A stretch of DNA of 6,490 bases from Spirochaetia bacterium UBA5550 (GTDB lineage Bacteria; Spirochaetota; UBA4802; UBA5550), in NCBI GenBank assembly GCA_002425885.1, contig DINC01000310.1, forward strand, positions 17,762-24,251. Reading direction: 5' to 3'. Shown in pieces: positions 1 through 6,305 of the stretch. A model generated the notes under the pieces. The model did not search any database. It worked only from the letters and a program-made list of their open reading frames with translations, and was not told the DNA's origin. The position numbers were made by a program, and so were the translations under genes. Positions within the stretch are counted from its first letter, which is position 1. Each line of letters starts with the position of its first letter.

Positions 1-74
1 ATGAAAATTTTTTTTATATTATTTACAAAAAAATATGAATTAATAGCAGTTAACAGATGATTTCATTTTTATTC

Positions 75-80
75 AGAGGA
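75..80 (+). promoter_or_regulatory. Ribosome binding site of menA
   Basis: AGAGGA lies five bases before the ATG at 85. This supports that start codon over later in-frame ATGs. The 74 bases upstream are very AT-rich, and no convincing promoter could be separated from that background. Confidence 0.6.
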
Positions 81-84
81 TAAT

Positions 85-984
85 ATGTCTCTTGAAAATA
101 TAAAACCATGGATTGTTTCATTAAGGTTACGGACACTCCCCCTCTCCGCATCATGTATAATTATGGGGAGCTGCCTCGCTGCATACAAAGGAGACTTCGA
201 TATAATTGTATTCATCCTTGCGCTTGCAACTACACTTCTGCTTCAGATATTATCAAATTTATCTAATGAATACGGTGACATGGTTAAAGGGACAGATTCA
301 GAAGGGAGAGTCGGGCCGGAGAGATCTATACAGCGCGGGGAGATAACTCTGCGGCAGATGAAAGCGGGGATGCTCTTGACTGCATCAGTAACATCAGCTG
401 CAGGGACAGCGCTTGTTGTTTATGCCACAGATCTTTTGTATACCCTGATTTTTATTCTTGCAGGAGTTTCCGCGATTATTGCTGCTGTTAAATATACTGT
501 CGGTAAAAAACCTTACGGATACAGGGCGATGGGTGATCTTTTCGTTTTTATTTTTTTCGGCCCCGTTGGAGTGATGGGTACTTTTTTTCTGCACACAGGG
601 TTCTTCGAAGCGGATGTCCTTCTCCCGTCATTGACATCAGGATTACTCAGTGTTGCAGTTCTTAACCTGAATAACATGAGGGATGCTGATCATGATGTCA
701 GGCATGGTAAAATTACATTTGCCATCCTTCTCGGAAATAAAAAAAGCAGAATATATCATCTGGCTCTTATTTCTGTTTCTATTACAGCAAGTGTTCTTTA
801 TGCATGCATAAACAGTTTCATTGCTGTAAAATTTGTTTATCTCGCAACATTCATCCCTGCTGTGCTCAGTCTTGCAACAGTTTTAAGATACAGCAATCCG
901 GCAATGCTTGACCCGGAATTGAGGAATACGGCAATATCCAATCTGCTTCATTCCCTGGTTTTCGGCATTGTGCTCCTTATATAA
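85..984 (+). CDS. menA: 1,4-dihydroxy-2-naphthoate polyprenyltransferase (MenA)
   Basis: Integral membrane UbiA-superfamily enzyme that attaches a polyprenyl chain to 1,4-dihydroxy-2-naphthoate, giving demethylmenaquinone in menaquinone synthesis. The N-terminus carries the MenA-like stretch PWIVSLRLRTLPLS (residues 8-21). The first Asp-rich prenyl-diphosphate motif is N61-E-Y-G-D65 with D71, followed by EGRVGPERSIQRG (73-85), which resembles MenA more than UbiA or heme O synthase. The second motif is NNMRDADHD (196-204) followed by HGK (207-209). Several hydrophobic membrane segments run through the rest. The length of 299 residues is normal for the family. The ATG at 85 has a good ribosome site. 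It is separated by 94 bases from the downstream flavoprotein gene on the same strand. No other men gene is visible. Related UbiA enzymes are the only serious alternative. Confidence 0.93.
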   Translation: MSLENIKPWIVSLRLRTLPLSASCIIMGSCLAAYKGDFDIIVFILALATTLLLQILSNLSNEYGDMVKGTDSEGRVGPERSIQRGEITLRQMKAGMLLTASVTSAAGTALVVYATDLLYTLIFILAGVSAIIAAVKYTVGKKPYGYRAMGDLFVFIFFGPVGVMGTFFLHTGFFEADVLLPSLTSGLLSVAVLNLNNMRDADHDVRHGKITFAILLGNKKSRIYHLALISVSITASVLYACINSFIAVKFVYLATFIPAVLSLATVLRYSNPAMLDPELRNTAISNLLHSLVFGIVLLI

Positions 985-1078
985 AAAATACCTTTATTTT
1001 ATTTAAAAAATAATAGACTCGTCGTATTAATTTATTATTATGTTTTTTGGTATTTATTAAATCTTATACAGGTATTTC

Positions 1079-2347
1079 ATGAACCAGTCATACGATGTTA
1101 TTATAGTGGGTTCGGGGCCTGCGGGTCTTGGTGCGGCTTTCCATATCATTGAGAATTCATCAAAAAGTGTGCTTCTACTCGAAAAATCGAAAATCAGTTC
1201 CGGAGGATTAAGAAATGACTGCAAGCAGAATTATACCTATCCCGTAGGTTTTACTACTGAACTCTGGAATGAAGAAGAAGCTGACCGCATGCTTGCAAAG
1301 GTTGCCGGACATCTCAATCCCGACATAGTGCAGCAGAGGAATCTCGACGTCTATATAAAGCGTGCTGAAAATCTCGGAGTAAAACTCCTTAACATAAAAC
1401 AATCCCACGTTGGTACTGACAGAGCTAAAGGACTCATCGCAGATCTTATTCTGAAACTACAGGAAAAAGGTGTAACAGTCGCTCTTGAAACAGAGGTTGC
1501 TGATATCAACTATGACGCGAAAAAAATTTATCTCAAAGATGAATCTGAAATACGTTTTGTAGACATTGTACTTGCTCCAGGAAGAGCCGGTTACAACTGG
1601 CTGCAGAACCAGATGGATAAAATGAATATTCAGTACTCTGACAATGTTGTTGATGTGGGTGTCCGGATAGAAGCGCGTGAACAGAATTATCCCATTGTAA
1701 AAGATTACTATGACCCGAAATTTATATTCCCGGGGAGAGTACGTACATTCTGCACCAATTCAGGTTCAGCTCATATTGTTAAAGAGAAGTATGAAAAATA
1801 TTATTCGGTAAACGGACATGCATACTCCACTGATATGGCTTCCAACGGCCTTGTGAATTTTGCCATGCTTAAAACAATTACACTTACTGATCCTGTTGTG
1901 AGCGGACATCAGTTTGCTGAAATACTGGGACAGATGGCAATGCAGCTTTCAGGGGGTCAGCCTATGATGCAGAGGATTGGTGATTTCAGGCTGGGGAAGA
2001 GATCAAAGCGTGAAACATTTAATGATGACCTCTATGATTTTCAGCCCACATTAAAAAACGCGACACCGGGCGACCTGAGCCTTGCGATACCATCCAAGAT
2101 ACTACGTGATATCTGGAGAGCAATGAAACTTCTCGACACCATTATCCCCGGCATTCTTCACCCCTCCACCATAATCTACTATCCTGAGATTAAAACTTAC
2201 GCCATAAGACCTGAATTTATCAATGGTCACTTCATGGTAAAAAAAAATCTCTACATGATCGGAGATGGAGCAGGAACAAGCCGCGGAATAACCGGCGCAT
2301 GGGCTTCCGGTATCAGGGCTGCTGAAGGAATTTTACTTAATCCCTGA
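1079..2347 (+). CDS. FAD-dependent oxidoreductase, uncharacterised (COG2509-like)
   Basis: Predicted soluble flavoprotein of 422 residues. An N-terminal Rossmann motif, GSGPAG (11-16), followed by acidic E36 at the end of the second strand, binds the ADP part of FAD. A C-terminal segment, NLYMIGDGAGTSRGITGAWA (390-409), supplies the second FAD contact with its GDGAG. The middle contains VRTFCTNSGSAH and a following SVNGHA segment, which I recall from a family of uncharacterised FAD-dependent dehydrogenases (COG2509). There is no iron-sulfur cysteine cluster, signal peptide or membrane segment. Longer relatives have an extra N-terminal domain that is missing here; the protein looks complete because the Rossmann motif begins at once. 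The ribosome site is poor (AGG six bases before ATG). The electron donor and substrate are unknown. Its position after menA permits, but does not show, a quinone-related role. It is less like geranylgeranyl reductases. Confidence 0.82.
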   Translation: MNQSYDVIIVGSGPAGLGAAFHIIENSSKSVLLLEKSKISSGGLRNDCKQNYTYPVGFTTELWNEEEADRMLAKVAGHLNPDIVQQRNLDVYIKRAENLGVKLLNIKQSHVGTDRAKGLIADLILKLQEKGVTVALETEVADINYDAKKIYLKDESEIRFVDIVLAPGRAGYNWLQNQMDKMNIQYSDNVVDVGVRIEAREQNYPIVKDYYDPKFIFPGRVRTFCTNSGSAHIVKEKYEKYYSVNGHAYSTDMASNGLVNFAMLKTITLTDPVVSGHQFAEILGQMAMQLSGGQPMMQRIGDFRLGKRSKRETFNDDLYDFQPTLKNATPGDLSLAIPSKILRDIWRAMKLLDTIIPGILHPSTIIYYPEIKTYAIRPEFINGHFMVKKNLYMIGDGAGTSRGITGAWASGIRAAEGILLNP

Positions 2348-2379
2348 AAAAGTATTGACTGAATAAAAGCTAATTCTGA

Positions 2380-2399
2380 AAATTTAATAAATTAAATTT
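2380..2399. repeat. Perfect 9-base inverted repeat, AT-only
   Basis: The arms AAATTTAAT (2380-2388) and ATTAAATTT (2391-2399) are exact reverse complements separated by AA. The element could be an operator or simply chance in AT-rich DNA. It begins 19 bases after a TTGACT box. Confidence 0.45.
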
Positions 2400-2470
2400 A
2401 TCGGGGCTGATGTGAAAAAAACACTTCAAATAACAGCAATTAGGAGCAATTTTTAATATAGTATTATTAA

Positions 2471-2497
2471 AAGCCTGAATTAATTTCAGGCTTTTTT
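2471..2497 (+). terminator. Intrinsic terminator upstream of upp
   Basis: The arms AAGCCTGAA (2471-2479) and TTCAGGCTT (2485-2493) are perfectly complementary with a five-base loop, and the T run 2492-2497 follows directly. It lies about 125 bases after the flavoprotein stop and 71 bases before the upp ATG. It either ends the menA-flavoprotein transcript or acts as an attenuator in the upp leader. Confidence 0.8.
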
Positions 2498-2553
2498 ATT
2501 ATATCAGGTGTCAATTGAAATCAGTTATCTGACATCAAAACGAAAAAAATATA

Positions 2554-2560
2554 AAAGGAG
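2554..2560 (+). promoter_or_regulatory. Ribosome binding site that decides the upp start
   Basis: AAAGGAG sits seven bases before the ATG at 2568, which is near-ideal spacing. It favours that ATG over the in-frame GTG at 2508, which would add 20 basic residues not expected for this family. Confidence 0.85.
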
Positions 2561-2567
2561 CAAACTG

Positions 2568-3188
2568 ATGCATTATGAAATTAACCACCCTTTCCTGAAA
2601 CACAAACTTACCGTGCTGAGAGACAGCAAAACCCAGCATAAGGAGTTCCGTGAACTTGCCAATGAAATTACAATGCTTATATGCTACGAGGCGCTTAAGA
2701 ATATTGAAATTGAAGATTACACCATTGAAACACCGATGGCGCCTATGATCGGGAAAAGGATGAAAAATGATATAGTCGTAGTACCGATACTCAGGGCCGG
2801 AGTCGGGATGCTTGACGGAATTCTTACATTAGTTCCCAACGCACGGGTCGGCTTTGTTGGCATGTACAGGGACCACGACACCAAGATGCCGGTTGAATAT
2901 TACAGCAAGCTCCCTGAAGACGTAAAGAACCCTCTTGTATTTATTATTGATCCCATGCTTGCTACCGGCGGTTCAGTTGTTGCGACTATTGATCTTCTGA
3001 AAAAACGCGGATTCAATAACATTGTTCTCATTTCAATTATTTCAGCGCCTGAAGGTATAAAGACCGTTGAAACCGCTCACCCTGATGTTCCAATCTTTAC
3101 AGGGAATATTGATGATCATCTTGATGAGAACAAGTATATAATACCGGGCCTCGGTGACGCCGGCGACAGACTCTTCGGAACAAAGTAG
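2568..3188 (+). CDS. upp: Uracil phosphoribosyltransferase (Upp)
   Basis: Cytoplasmic pyrimidine-salvage enzyme that converts uracil and PRPP to UMP and diphosphate. The PRPP-binding loop is VFIIDPMLATGGSV, with D128-P-M-L-A-T-G-G-S136. The uracil-binding C-terminus is YIIPGLGDAGDRLFGTK (190-206), nearly identical to classic bacterial Upp. The segment VVVPILRAGVGM, a family hallmark, lies in the first half. From the ATG at 2568 the protein has 206 residues, close to the usual 208-209. The frame is also open upstream to a GTG at 2508, but that extension is Lys/Arg-rich, lies beyond the family N-terminus and is preceded by no better ribosome site, so I reject it. An intrinsic terminator lies 71 bases upstream and another directly downstream, so upp is probably its own unit or is controlled by readthrough. 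Confidence 0.97.
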   Translation: MHYEINHPFLKHKLTVLRDSKTQHKEFRELANEITMLICYEALKNIEIEDYTIETPMAPMIGKRMKNDIVVVPILRAGVGMLDGILTLVPNARVGFVGMYRDHDTKMPVEYYSKLPEDVKNPLVFIIDPMLATGGSVVATIDLLKKRGFNNIVLISIISAPEGIKTVETAHPDVPIFTGNIDDHLDENKYIIPGLGDAGDRLFGTK

Positions 3189-3196
3189 ATACCAGC

Positions 3197-3249
3197 TTGT
3201 ATCATGGGAAAGCGGCCCGCCCTTCTCCCGTGATACAACTCAGTTTTTT
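3197..3249 (+). terminator. Intrinsic terminator of upp in the convergent gap
   Basis: The arms TTGTATCATGGGA (3197-3209) and TCCCGTGATACAA (3226-3238) pair over 13 positions with one G-U pair and a 16-base loop that may fold further. Six T residues (3244-3249) follow after a five-base gap. The T run overlaps the trpR stop codon. On the minus strand the same hairpin has no U tract after it, so it should act mainly on upp transcripts. Confidence 0.8.
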
Positions 3250-3541
3250 ATTTTAGTCTGTTCTCACCCATTTCAGGCATAGACGCAAACAGTTTGCCTG
3301 TTACTGAATCAGGAGATTTTAAAATTTTTGAACCGCGGGTAATCCTGCACAGACTGATACCCAGTTCAGAAGCAATGATTCTCTGCGGAACTCCCTTATA
3401 TAGTTTTTTCATCAATTCCCATCTTAATGAAAGATCTCTCCTTTCGTTATCAGTAAGTATTTCATAAAGAAATTTTTTTACATCATCAGGTGATGTAATC
3501 TCTGCAAGGATTTTTGAAATCTCACTGAGTTCAGGCATCAT
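3248..3541 (-). CDS. trpR: Trp operon repressor family protein (TrpR)
   Basis: Small, all-helical DNA-binding protein of 97 residues. The C-terminal half, PQRIIASELGISLCRITRGS (52-71), is the TrpR helix-turn-helix and keeps the ITRGS signature. The B. subtilis YerC type has a different sequence there. Aligned by eye with E. coli TrpR, the tryptophan-contact residues Thr44, Arg54, Arg84 and Gly85 correspond to T30, R40, R69 and G70. One residue is missing between helix C and the helix-turn-helix (GVPQR versus GEMSQR), and the N-terminal arm is shorter by about 14 residues, making its size similar to other short TrpR proteins. It probably represses transcription when bound to tryptophan. Two adjacent ATGs (3541 and 3538) could start it; the second has better ribosome-site spacing, giving 96 residues. 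No trp gene is nearby. It lies 79 bases after the photolyase gene and has its own candidate promoter. Confidence 0.85.
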   Translation of the reverse strand: MMPELSEISKILAEITSPDDVKKFLYEILTDNERRDLSLRWELMKKLYKGVPQRIIASELGISLCRITRGSKILKSPDSVTGKLFASMPEMGENRLK

Positions 3542-3544
3542 CGT

Positions 3545-3549
3545 CTCCT
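3545..3549 (-). promoter_or_regulatory. Ribosome binding site of trpR
   Basis: On the minus strand AGGAG is followed by ACG and then two consecutive ATG codons. Spacing is three bases to the first ATG (3541) and six to the second (3538), so the second ATG is the more likely start. Confidence 0.7.
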
Positions 3550-3552
3550 GTT

Positions 3553-3566
3553 ACATAATTTTATGT
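3553..3566. repeat. Inverted repeat in the trpR leader, possible operator
   Basis: ACATAA (3553-3558) and TTATGT (3561-3566) are exact reverse complements around a two-base centre. The repeat lies between the candidate -10 box and the ribosome site of trpR, where an autoregulatory operator could sit. It does not resemble the E. coli trp operator, which has CTAG half-sites, and it is AT-rich, so function is only inferred. Confidence 0.3.
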
Positions 3567-3595
3567 TATAATTATGAATCTGGAAAAATTGTAAA
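3565..3595 (-). promoter_or_regulatory. Candidate sigma-70 promoter of trpR
   Basis: Reading the minus strand, TTTACA (3595-3590) could be a -35 box and TATAAC (3570-3565) a -10 box, spaced 19 bases, which is long. Each box has one mismatch to consensus. It would let trpR be expressed apart from the upstream photolyase gene. The region is AT-rich, so chance matches are likely. Confidence 0.35.
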
Positions 3596-3620
3596 GAATA
3601 AAACTGCTCTGAATATCGGG

Positions 3621-4976
3621 CTATAATACGGGGCTGTATTTTTTTAAATATCCGCTCATGTCGAATTTTCTTTTTAAACCATTATCATTCATATATCTGA
3701 TGGTACCGAACACCGGTCGCTCCTTCCACGGCCTGTCATGCCTGCCAAGGCACCAGGCAATGCCGGCATAACTGTTCACATCTCTTCCATCAAGAGCATA
3801 CCTGTTGTTGAGATAAACCATATAATCATAAGCGACCTCAGGCGATTCAGTCCATTCAATAATTTTTTTACCCCAGTACATACGCATGTAATTATGAATT
3901 TTCCCTGTTATAACAAGTTCATTCTGCGCCGCATTCCAGTAAATATCATGAGTCAGAGACTCTTCAAATTCCCTTCTGGAATATAGATAGTCCCGCCTGT
4001 CGGACTGATGCTTCTTCAATGTCGCAGCGGCCCAGGGAGGAATTGAATCATAAGAGTCATAATTTTTATTGTAATACACAAAGTTTACACTGAGTTCTCT
4101 TCTGACTATAAGTTCCTCAAGAAAATCATCTCTACCGGGAGAATCAGTATTCATAATTTCAGAAGCAATAAATAAAGGAGAGATCTGCCCGAAATGAAGA
4201 TATGGACTAAGCTCTGACGAAAAATTCATAGAGGGATGATTACGTTTATCTGAATATTCATCAAGCCGTGATTCTATAAACCTTTTCAGAATACGTTCTG
4301 CTGCCGCGGTACCGCTCTTAAGATGCTCAACAGGCATGATTGTTTTATCAATATCAAGTTCCGCTATAACTGATTCACTATCTGAGAGATTTACACTGTT
4401 CAGATTAAGAGGAAGGGAGCTTTTAACAGGTTTAATCACAGGGGGGAGTTCTGCATAGAACTTCATAAGCGCAGTGATTTTAGGCCTGAGCGTTGCAGCA
4501 GAATACTCCTCTTTCATTGAAGCTGTTTCAACAGGGACAATTACATCAGATTCGACAGCCTGAAAAAGACATTTTACTGATGAAGCCGCCTCTTTTCTCC
4601 AAAGTAACTGATGTTTCAGATAACCGAAATCCGCCACAACAACAGCCGCATTTTCCGAGAGCCTGACAACTCCTTCAACAGGATCTATAATCCAGGTTAT
4701 CATTCGTATTCCGAGCTTTTGCAGCTGACGCTCAACTTCCGCAAGTCCATCAATCATAAACTTGTAATGCCGCAAATTCGCAGAAGGATAACCGGAATCT
4801 ATTCCGAAAAAGACAAGAACAGGTAAATCGAGAGAATTCCCAATCTGAATAGCATGGTTCAGTGCGTGGTTATACTTCGCCCTCTGAGACTGCTGCATCC
4901 AGTAAAGAACATAACTTCCATTAACAGAATCTTTACCGTTGAGATTGTGAATTCTTTTATCCTCAACAGAATACAT
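3621..4976 (-). CDS. phr: Class II deoxyribodipyrimidine (CPD) photolyase
   Basis: Light-driven flavoenzyme that splits cyclobutane pyrimidine dimers using reduced FAD. Class II is shown by YVLYWMQQSQRAKYNHAL near the N-terminus (22-39), EEYSAATLRPKI mid-protein, SPYLHFGQIS, and the C-terminal block WNAAQ...MRMYWGKKIIEW...NNRYALDGRD. W347, W368 and W375 have the spacing (21 and 7) of the electron-transfer tryptophans W360, W381 and W388 that I recall for the Methanosarcina mazei class II enzyme; N390 matches its FAD-contacting Asn403. The length of 451 residues is normal and the frame is intact. The Rossmann-like antenna domain is N-terminal and the helical FAD domain C-terminal. The ATG at 4976 follows the pfk stop after five bases with no Shine-Dalgarno sequence, which suggests translational coupling. 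No class I or cryptochrome features were seen. Confidence 0.95.
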   Translation of the reverse strand: MYSVEDKRIHNLNGKDSVNGSYVLYWMQQSQRAKYNHALNHAIQIGNSLDLPVLVFFGIDSGYPSANLRHYKFMIDGLAEVERQLQKLGIRMITWIIDPVEGVVRLSENAAVVVADFGYLKHQLLWRKEAASSVKCLFQAVESDVIVPVETASMKEEYSAATLRPKITALMKFYAELPPVIKPVKSSLPLNLNSVNLSDSESVIAELDIDKTIMPVEHLKSGTAAAERILKRFIESRLDEYSDKRNHPSMNFSSELSPYLHFGQISPLFIASEIMNTDSPGRDDFLEELIVRRELSVNFVYYNKNYDSYDSIPPWAAATLKKHQSDRRDYLYSRREFEESLTHDIYWNAAQNELVITGKIHNYMRMYWGKKIIEWTESPEVAYDYMVYLNNRYALDGRDVNSYAGIAWCLGRHDRPWKERPVFGTIRYMNDNGLKRKFDMSGYLKKYSPVL

Positions 4977-4981
4977 TACAA

Positions 4982-6292
4982 TCAGCTGTTTACCATTTTT
5001 TCAGGCTGCCCTGTTGCATCAAGAACTGTAAACCAGAACCTGCTGTTTGGATTGATATTCCTCTGCTTTGAGATAGCAAGCTCAATTGGAACATGAGTAT
5101 AATTGTTGTTCCACTGGCCTATAACAAGATCGGTCTTCCCGGCCATTCCTGCGTGGACTGCGTACTGGCCAAGTTGCGCACAGTAAATTGAATCATTAGG
5201 TACTGCGGGTGAACTACGTATCATGTAGCTTGGATCTATATATTTAAGGCTCATATCGACAGATTTCTGTTTAAAATATTTTTCAATTCTTTCTTTTAGA
5301 AAAAGACCTATATCTTTAAGTTTAACATTACCTGATGCATCTTTTTCCACATTGCCGTCCTGCTCAATAAGGTTCTGCCCCGCGCCTTCAGCAACAACAA
5401 TCACAGCGTGCTGTCTTTCAAGAAGCCTTTTTTCAAGATGCTTAAGCAAACCATTCTCTCCATCCAGTTCAAATGGAACTTCCGGTACAAGCACAAAATT
5501 AACATCATTCATTGCAAGTGTGGCATTTGCTGCGATAAAACCTGAATGCCTCCCCATAAGCTTGACAAGCCCTATGCAATTAGGCGCCCCTTTTGCTTCA
5601 ACATGTGCCGTTACAATTGCATTGACCGCCTGGGAGAATGCAGTTTCGAAACCGAAAGATCTCTGTATAAAACTTACATCATTATCGATGGTTTTAGGAA
5701 CACCAACCACTGCCAGGTCAAGTTTTCTCTCTTTTGCCAGACGGGCTATTTCATGAGCGCCTTTAAGGGTCCCATCCCCTCCGATGGTATAAAGGATATT
5801 GATTTTTAACTTTTCCAGAGTATCCATAAGTATATCCATATTATCAGTACCGCCGCGTGAGGAACCGAGCATTGTTCCTCCGTTCATGTGAATATCCCGT
5901 ACATGATCCGGAGTTAATTCAATTGGAGCATAACCTTTTGCGGGATTTAAACCATTATACCCGTATCTGATCCCGTATATTTTCCTGGCACCATACCTGT
6001 AATACGACTCCATAACAATTGATCTGATTACATCATTAAGTCCAGGGCAAAGGCCCCCGCATGTTACAATTGCAGAAGTTACATTTTCAGGTTCAAAATG
6101 CAGCGTCTCTCTGGGGCCTGCGAGTTCGAAGGTTAAATCAGAATCTATTGTTGACGCATCCTGATTTACAAGCATTACATTATAAAGCATCCTTTTTTCA
6201 TCTTTGACAAAATTCATATCATTAAGATGAAACTTGTCGATAAGAGGAGATTTAATTTTTCTTTCTCCAATCTGTGTTATTGTCAGTGGCAT
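4982..6292 (-). CDS. pfk: 6-phosphofructokinase, ATP-type, plant/spirochaete-like clade
   Basis: Phosphorylates fructose 6-phosphate to fructose 1,6-bisphosphate in glycolysis. The phosphoryl-donor motif is GGDGT (171-175), the catalytic loop PKTIDND (199-205, D203 being the likely base), the sugar-phosphate motif MGRHSGF (246-252) and PEVPFEL (270-276). The start of the catalytic domain, HFEPENV followed by AIVTCGGLCPGLNDVIR, resembles plant ATP-PFKs. In E. coli numbering position 104 is Gly (G174), as in ATP enzymes, while position 124 is Lys (K200), as in PPi enzymes. This combination is known from trypanosome, plant and some bacterial ATP-PFKs, so ATP is the probable donor. The roughly 70-residue N-terminal extension and total of 436 residues fit that group. 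The ATG at 6292 has CGGAG seven bases upstream. The gene follows the TerB-like gene by 13 bases and precedes the photolyase by five. Confidence 0.93.
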   Translation of the reverse strand: MPLTITQIGERKIKSPLIDKFHLNDMNFVKDEKRMLYNVMLVNQDASTIDSDLTFELAGPRETLHFEPENVTSAIVTCGGLCPGLNDVIRSIVMESYYRYGARKIYGIRYGYNGLNPAKGYAPIELTPDHVRDIHMNGGTMLGSSRGGTDNMDILMDTLEKLKINILYTIGGDGTLKGAHEIARLAKERKLDLAVVGVPKTIDNDVSFIQRSFGFETAFSQAVNAIVTAHVEAKGAPNCIGLVKLMGRHSGFIAANATLAMNDVNFVLVPEVPFELDGENGLLKHLEKRLLERQHAVIVVAEGAGQNLIEQDGNVEKDASGNVKLKDIGLFLKERIEKYFKQKSVDMSLKYIDPSYMIRSSPAVPNDSIYCAQLGQYAVHAGMAGKTDLVIGQWNNNYTHVPIELAISKQRNINPNSRFWFTVLDATGQPEKMVNS

Positions 6293-6299
6293 AAATCAA

Positions 6300-6304
6300 C
6301 TCCG
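6300..6304 (-). promoter_or_regulatory. Ribosome binding site of pfk
   Basis: On the minus strand CGGAG lies seven bases before the pfk ATG and one base after the stop codon of the upstream TerB-like gene. This packing supports co-transcription and fixes the pfk start. Confidence 0.75.
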
Positions 6305-6305
6305 T

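Larger units (their letters stand above)
2348..2567 (+). other. 220-base leader region between the flavoprotein gene and upp
   Basis: This is the longest non-coding stretch in the window. In order it holds a TTGACT box (2355-2360) without a clear -10 at normal spacing, an AT palindrome (2380-2399), a possible 14-codon reading frame starting with GTG (2412-2456), an intrinsic terminator (2471-2497), an imperfect hairpin (2515-2538) and the upp ribosome site (2554-2560). The octamer AGGAGCAA occurs twice, at 2442 and 2556; only the second copy leads to a start codon. I found no clear promoter between the terminator and upp. Confidence 0.5.

Noticed and set aside
22..46. TTTACA with TAATAG as a menA promoter
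   Set aside because: Spacing is only 13 bases, and the tract is so AT-rich that such matches are expected by chance.
1..60. Open frame of 19 codons starting with ATG at the left edge
   Set aside because: Very AT-rich, no ribosome site visible because the edge cuts it, and the peptide is unremarkable. It could be the tail of another gene but nothing supports this.
394..594. Minus-strand open frame inside menA (also 1208-1408 inside the flavoprotein gene)
   Set aside because: Antisense to conserved coding sequence, and the peptides have no domain features.
2412..2456. 14-codon GTG frame as a real leader peptide gene
   Set aside because: The upstream GGGG is a poor ribosome site and there is no codon run that would point to a sensed amino acid. 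Kept only as part of the attenuator hypothesis.
2508..2567. GTG start extending upp by 20 residues
   Set aside because: The extra segment is Lys/Arg-rich and beyond the usual family N-terminus, while the ATG at 2568 has a strong AAAGGAG at ideal spacing.
3738..3986. Plus-strand open frame opposite the photolyase gene (also 4611-4826 and 4854-5096)
   Set aside because: Shadows of the conserved minus-strand genes, without ribosome sites or recognisable domains.
5352..5809. Plus-strand open frames opposite pfk
   Set aside because: They lie wholly inside a well-conserved gene on the other strand, show low-complexity peptides and no family motif.
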